DNA of 8,064 nt from assembly GCA_012728465.1 (NCBI GenBank), contig JAAYFB010000346.1, forward strand, positions 1 through 8,064, written 5' to 3'. Below, one piece after another: positions 6,876 to 8,064 of the stretch. Position numbers and translations under genes: made by a program. How positions within the stretch are numbered: the stretch's first letter is position 1; every line of letters begins with the position of its first letter. This stretch comes from Proteiniphilum sp. (lineage in GTDB: Bacteria; Bacteroidota; Bacteroidia; Bacteroidales; Dysgonomonadaceae). The notes under the pieces are model-generated. The model made no database searches and was not told the origin of the DNA. It saw nothing but the letters and a program-made list of their open reading frames with translations.

Positions 6876-7644
6876 GATGTATCTCGTTTGTAAAATTATA
6901 TGAATGCTTTAGTCTCTCAGTCAAAAACTGGTAGTACACATCTCTTATTTCTGCAGGCGACTCCTCATCACCACCCCAGTTGAGCCAATCGTCGGGCAAC
7001 CAATCAACCATTTCTCTTATCTTGTCGGGCGTAAGTATTTTCTTAAATTCTTCATCCACCTCATCTACACAATCTGCATCTCGCAACAAAACGTGATCCT
7101 TTATGTACACAAAAGGACTAAGAGCTTGCTTTTGCCAATTGCTCCACGAGTGATGGAAGTAAAGCGATGCACCATGATCGATAAGCCACAGCTCCTTTTT
7201 CCACATCAGCATATTAGTGTTGCGAACCGTACGATCTACATTGGTTATGAAAGAATCCATCCACACCAGTTGGGATGCAGTTAGTCCATCAATTTGTGTT
7301 GCCACAGGATCAAAGGTGAGTGCTCCCGACAAAAAGTGCAACCCCATATTCAAGCCTTGGCTACCCTTCAATAAATCCTGTATCTCCTCATCGCCCTCTG
7401 TACGCCCAAATGCCTCATCAAGATTGATAAAAACCAACTCGGGCACTCTAAAACCAAGCTCCTTAGCCACCATGCCACCAATAAGCTCGCTAACTAGCAT
7501 CTTGGTGCCATGACCCGCACCTCTAAATTTGACTACATACTTATAGTCATCATCCGCTTCGGCTAAAGCTGGTAGCGAGCCACCCTCACGCAAAGGGGTT
7601 ATGTAGCGAGTTACGTTTACCGTACGTAATTCAATCTTACTCAT
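6853..7644 (-). CDS. HipA-like kinase family protein
   Basis: This 263-residue protein carries a short HipA-type kinase domain. K39 (YVVKF) fits the ATP-binding lysine, followed by a glycine-rich GAGHG (residues 42-46) and E53 (SELIGG) as its possible salt-bridge partner. D137 and N142 (TNVDRTVRN) fit the catalytic loop DxxxxN, and D156 (LIDHG) fits the metal-binding DxG position. At 263 residues it is much shorter than E. coli HipA (about 440) and lacks the N-terminal HipA subdomain. No HipB-type helix-turn-helix antitoxin gene lies next to it. Its partner is instead the overlapping DUF3037 gene. ATG 7644 is supported by a strong promoter with a leader of about 33 bases. The catalytic residues are intact, so kinase activity is plausible; the substrate is unknown. 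HipA of E. coli phosphorylates glutamyl-tRNA synthetase, but that should not be carried over to this divergent branch. No signal peptide; cytosolic. Confidence 0.82.
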   Translation of the reverse strand: MSKIELRTVNVTRYITPLREGGSLPALAEADDDYKYVVKFRGAGHGTKMLVSELIGGMVAKELGFRVPELVFINLDEAFGRTEGDEEIQDLLKGSQGLNMGLHFLSGALTFDPVATQIDGLTASQLVWMDSFITNVDRTVRNTNMLMWKKELWLIDHGASLYFHHSWSNWQKQALSPFVYIKDHVLLRDADCVDEVDEEFKKILTPDKIREMVDWLPDDWLNWGGDEESPAEIRDVYYQFLTERLKHSYNFTNEIHHAREALL

Positions 7645-7657
7645 TTATATATATGTA

Positions 7658-7686
7658 TTGTTGTGTAAAAAATATACACACAACAA
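7658..7686. repeat. Inverted repeat over the hipA-like promoter start site
   Basis: TTGTTGTGT (7658-7666) and ACACAACAA (7678-7686) are perfect 9-base inverted copies separated by 11 bases. The right arm overlaps the end of the -7 element and the left arm lies in the leader, so the repeat straddles the expected transcription start near 7677. Most of the right arm would not be transcribed, which makes a protein-binding operator more likely than an RNA hairpin. Confidence 0.5.
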
Positions 7687-7714
7687 ATATAGCTTGTTAT
7701 TGCTATTCTGCAAA
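7684..7714 (-). promoter_or_regulatory. Promoter of the HipA-like kinase/DUF3037 operon
   Basis: The minus strand has TTTG (7714-7711), a 19-base spacer and TATATTTG (7691-7684), a complete match to the Bacteroidetes consensus TTTG-N19-21-TAnnTTTG. Transcription should begin near 7677, about 33 bases before the ATG at 7644. This is the best promoter in the window. Confidence 0.8.
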
Positions 7715-8064
7715 ATGAAATAACATATTCCCACAGTAGAGGTAAGTGTATGAGCCTATTCATTGATGATGCTATAACATGTCTGTTTCCGCTTACTTAT
7801 GCTCCTTTTGTTTTATCCCAATTGCATTGCTGACAAAATAGTAACACACTTATCACAAACCACACTAGCATTAAAATGAAAGACAAACAATCGAGCTAGA
7901 GCAAACTCACACACAATAATTAAGATTTATAGAGAAGTGTGGTAGTGTTTTGGTTGATTCCATTTGGAATAACAGTCAAGTCATAATCGCAATCATTAAA
8001 TAACTACTAAAAAGCAACAGATACCACCTTGGAAGGAAGACCTTAAACCTTTTCACTTCCATAC
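7715..8064. other. Right-end region with no supported gene
   Basis: All six frames are interrupted by stops here, and I found no tRNA, rRNA, tandem repeat or insertion-sequence end. The only frame touching the edge with any character is on the minus strand. It begins at an ATG (8062), ends at TGA (7976), and encodes 28 residues with a hydrophobic middle (WYLLLFSSYLMIAIM). It might be the tail of a membrane protein gene that enters from the right, a tiny peptide, or chance. The rest looks like ordinary intergenic DNA. Confidence 0.5.

Noticed and set aside
7093..7513. Plus-strand frames opposite the HipA-like gene
   Set aside because: They are shadows of the minus-strand gene, with no recognisable family, no promoter and overlap with a well-supported coding region.
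6853..7644. Classification as a hipBA toxin-antitoxin module
   Set aside because: No HipB-like helix-turn-helix gene is adjacent and the kinase lacks the N-terminal HipA subdomain; only the kinase-core similarity holds.
7859..7943. Inverted repeat ACCACAC/GTGTGGT in the right-end region
   Set aside because: Seven bases separated by more than 70 is expected by chance, and no transposase or terminal-repeat context is present.
1..8064. Search for tRNA genes, rRNA, CRISPR arrays and insertion sequences
   Set aside because: No cloverleaf, regular spaced repeat, transposase frame or paired terminal repeat was seen on either strand.

Overview
The window looks like chromosomal DNA from an anaerobic or facultative member of the Bacteroidetes, most likely order Bacteroidales. 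The evidence is a frdCAB operon whose subunits closely resemble what I know of the Bacteroides enzyme, AT-rich intergenic DNA without clear Shine-Dalgarno sites, and repeated matches to the Bacteroidetes -7 promoter element TAnnTTTG. The genus cannot be told from this sequence.

Layout, left to right. Positions 1-61 hold the first 20 codons of a minus-strand gene encoding a signal-peptide-like N-terminus; the gene continues off the left edge. A likely intrinsic terminator (199-232) follows the minus-strand operon frdC (3043-3747), frdA (1035-3008) and frdB (259-1014). These three genes encode a complete succinate:quinone oxidoreductase: a five-helix cytochrome b anchor, a covalent-FAD flavoprotein and a three-cluster iron-sulfur subunit. 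A divergent AT-rich intergenic region (3748-4178) carries promoter-like elements and several inverted repeats. The plus-strand gene at 4179-5033 encodes a lipoprotein of the endonuclease/exonuclease/phosphatase fold. It converges on a minus-strand aspartate aminotransferase-like gene (5117-6310), and a strong 13-bp hairpin (5052-5083) between them can terminate both. Next is a two-gene minus-strand operon: a short HipA-like kinase (6853-7644) overlapped by 23 bp by a DUF3037 gene (6492-6875), driven by a textbook TTTG-N19-TATATTTG promoter (7684-7714). The last ~350 bases hold no gene I can support.

Functionally, frdCAB moves electrons between menaquinol and fumarate/succinate. In fermenting Bacteroidales it is the last step of the succinate pathway, and the aminotransferase links aspartate to oxaloacetate, which feeds that pathway; no direct co-regulation is visible. 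The part least explained by known biology is the HipA-like kinase/DUF3037 pair. It is a recurrent gene pair of unknown function with no HipB partner and an inverted repeat over its promoter. I saw no mobile element, CRISPR array, tRNA or rRNA.
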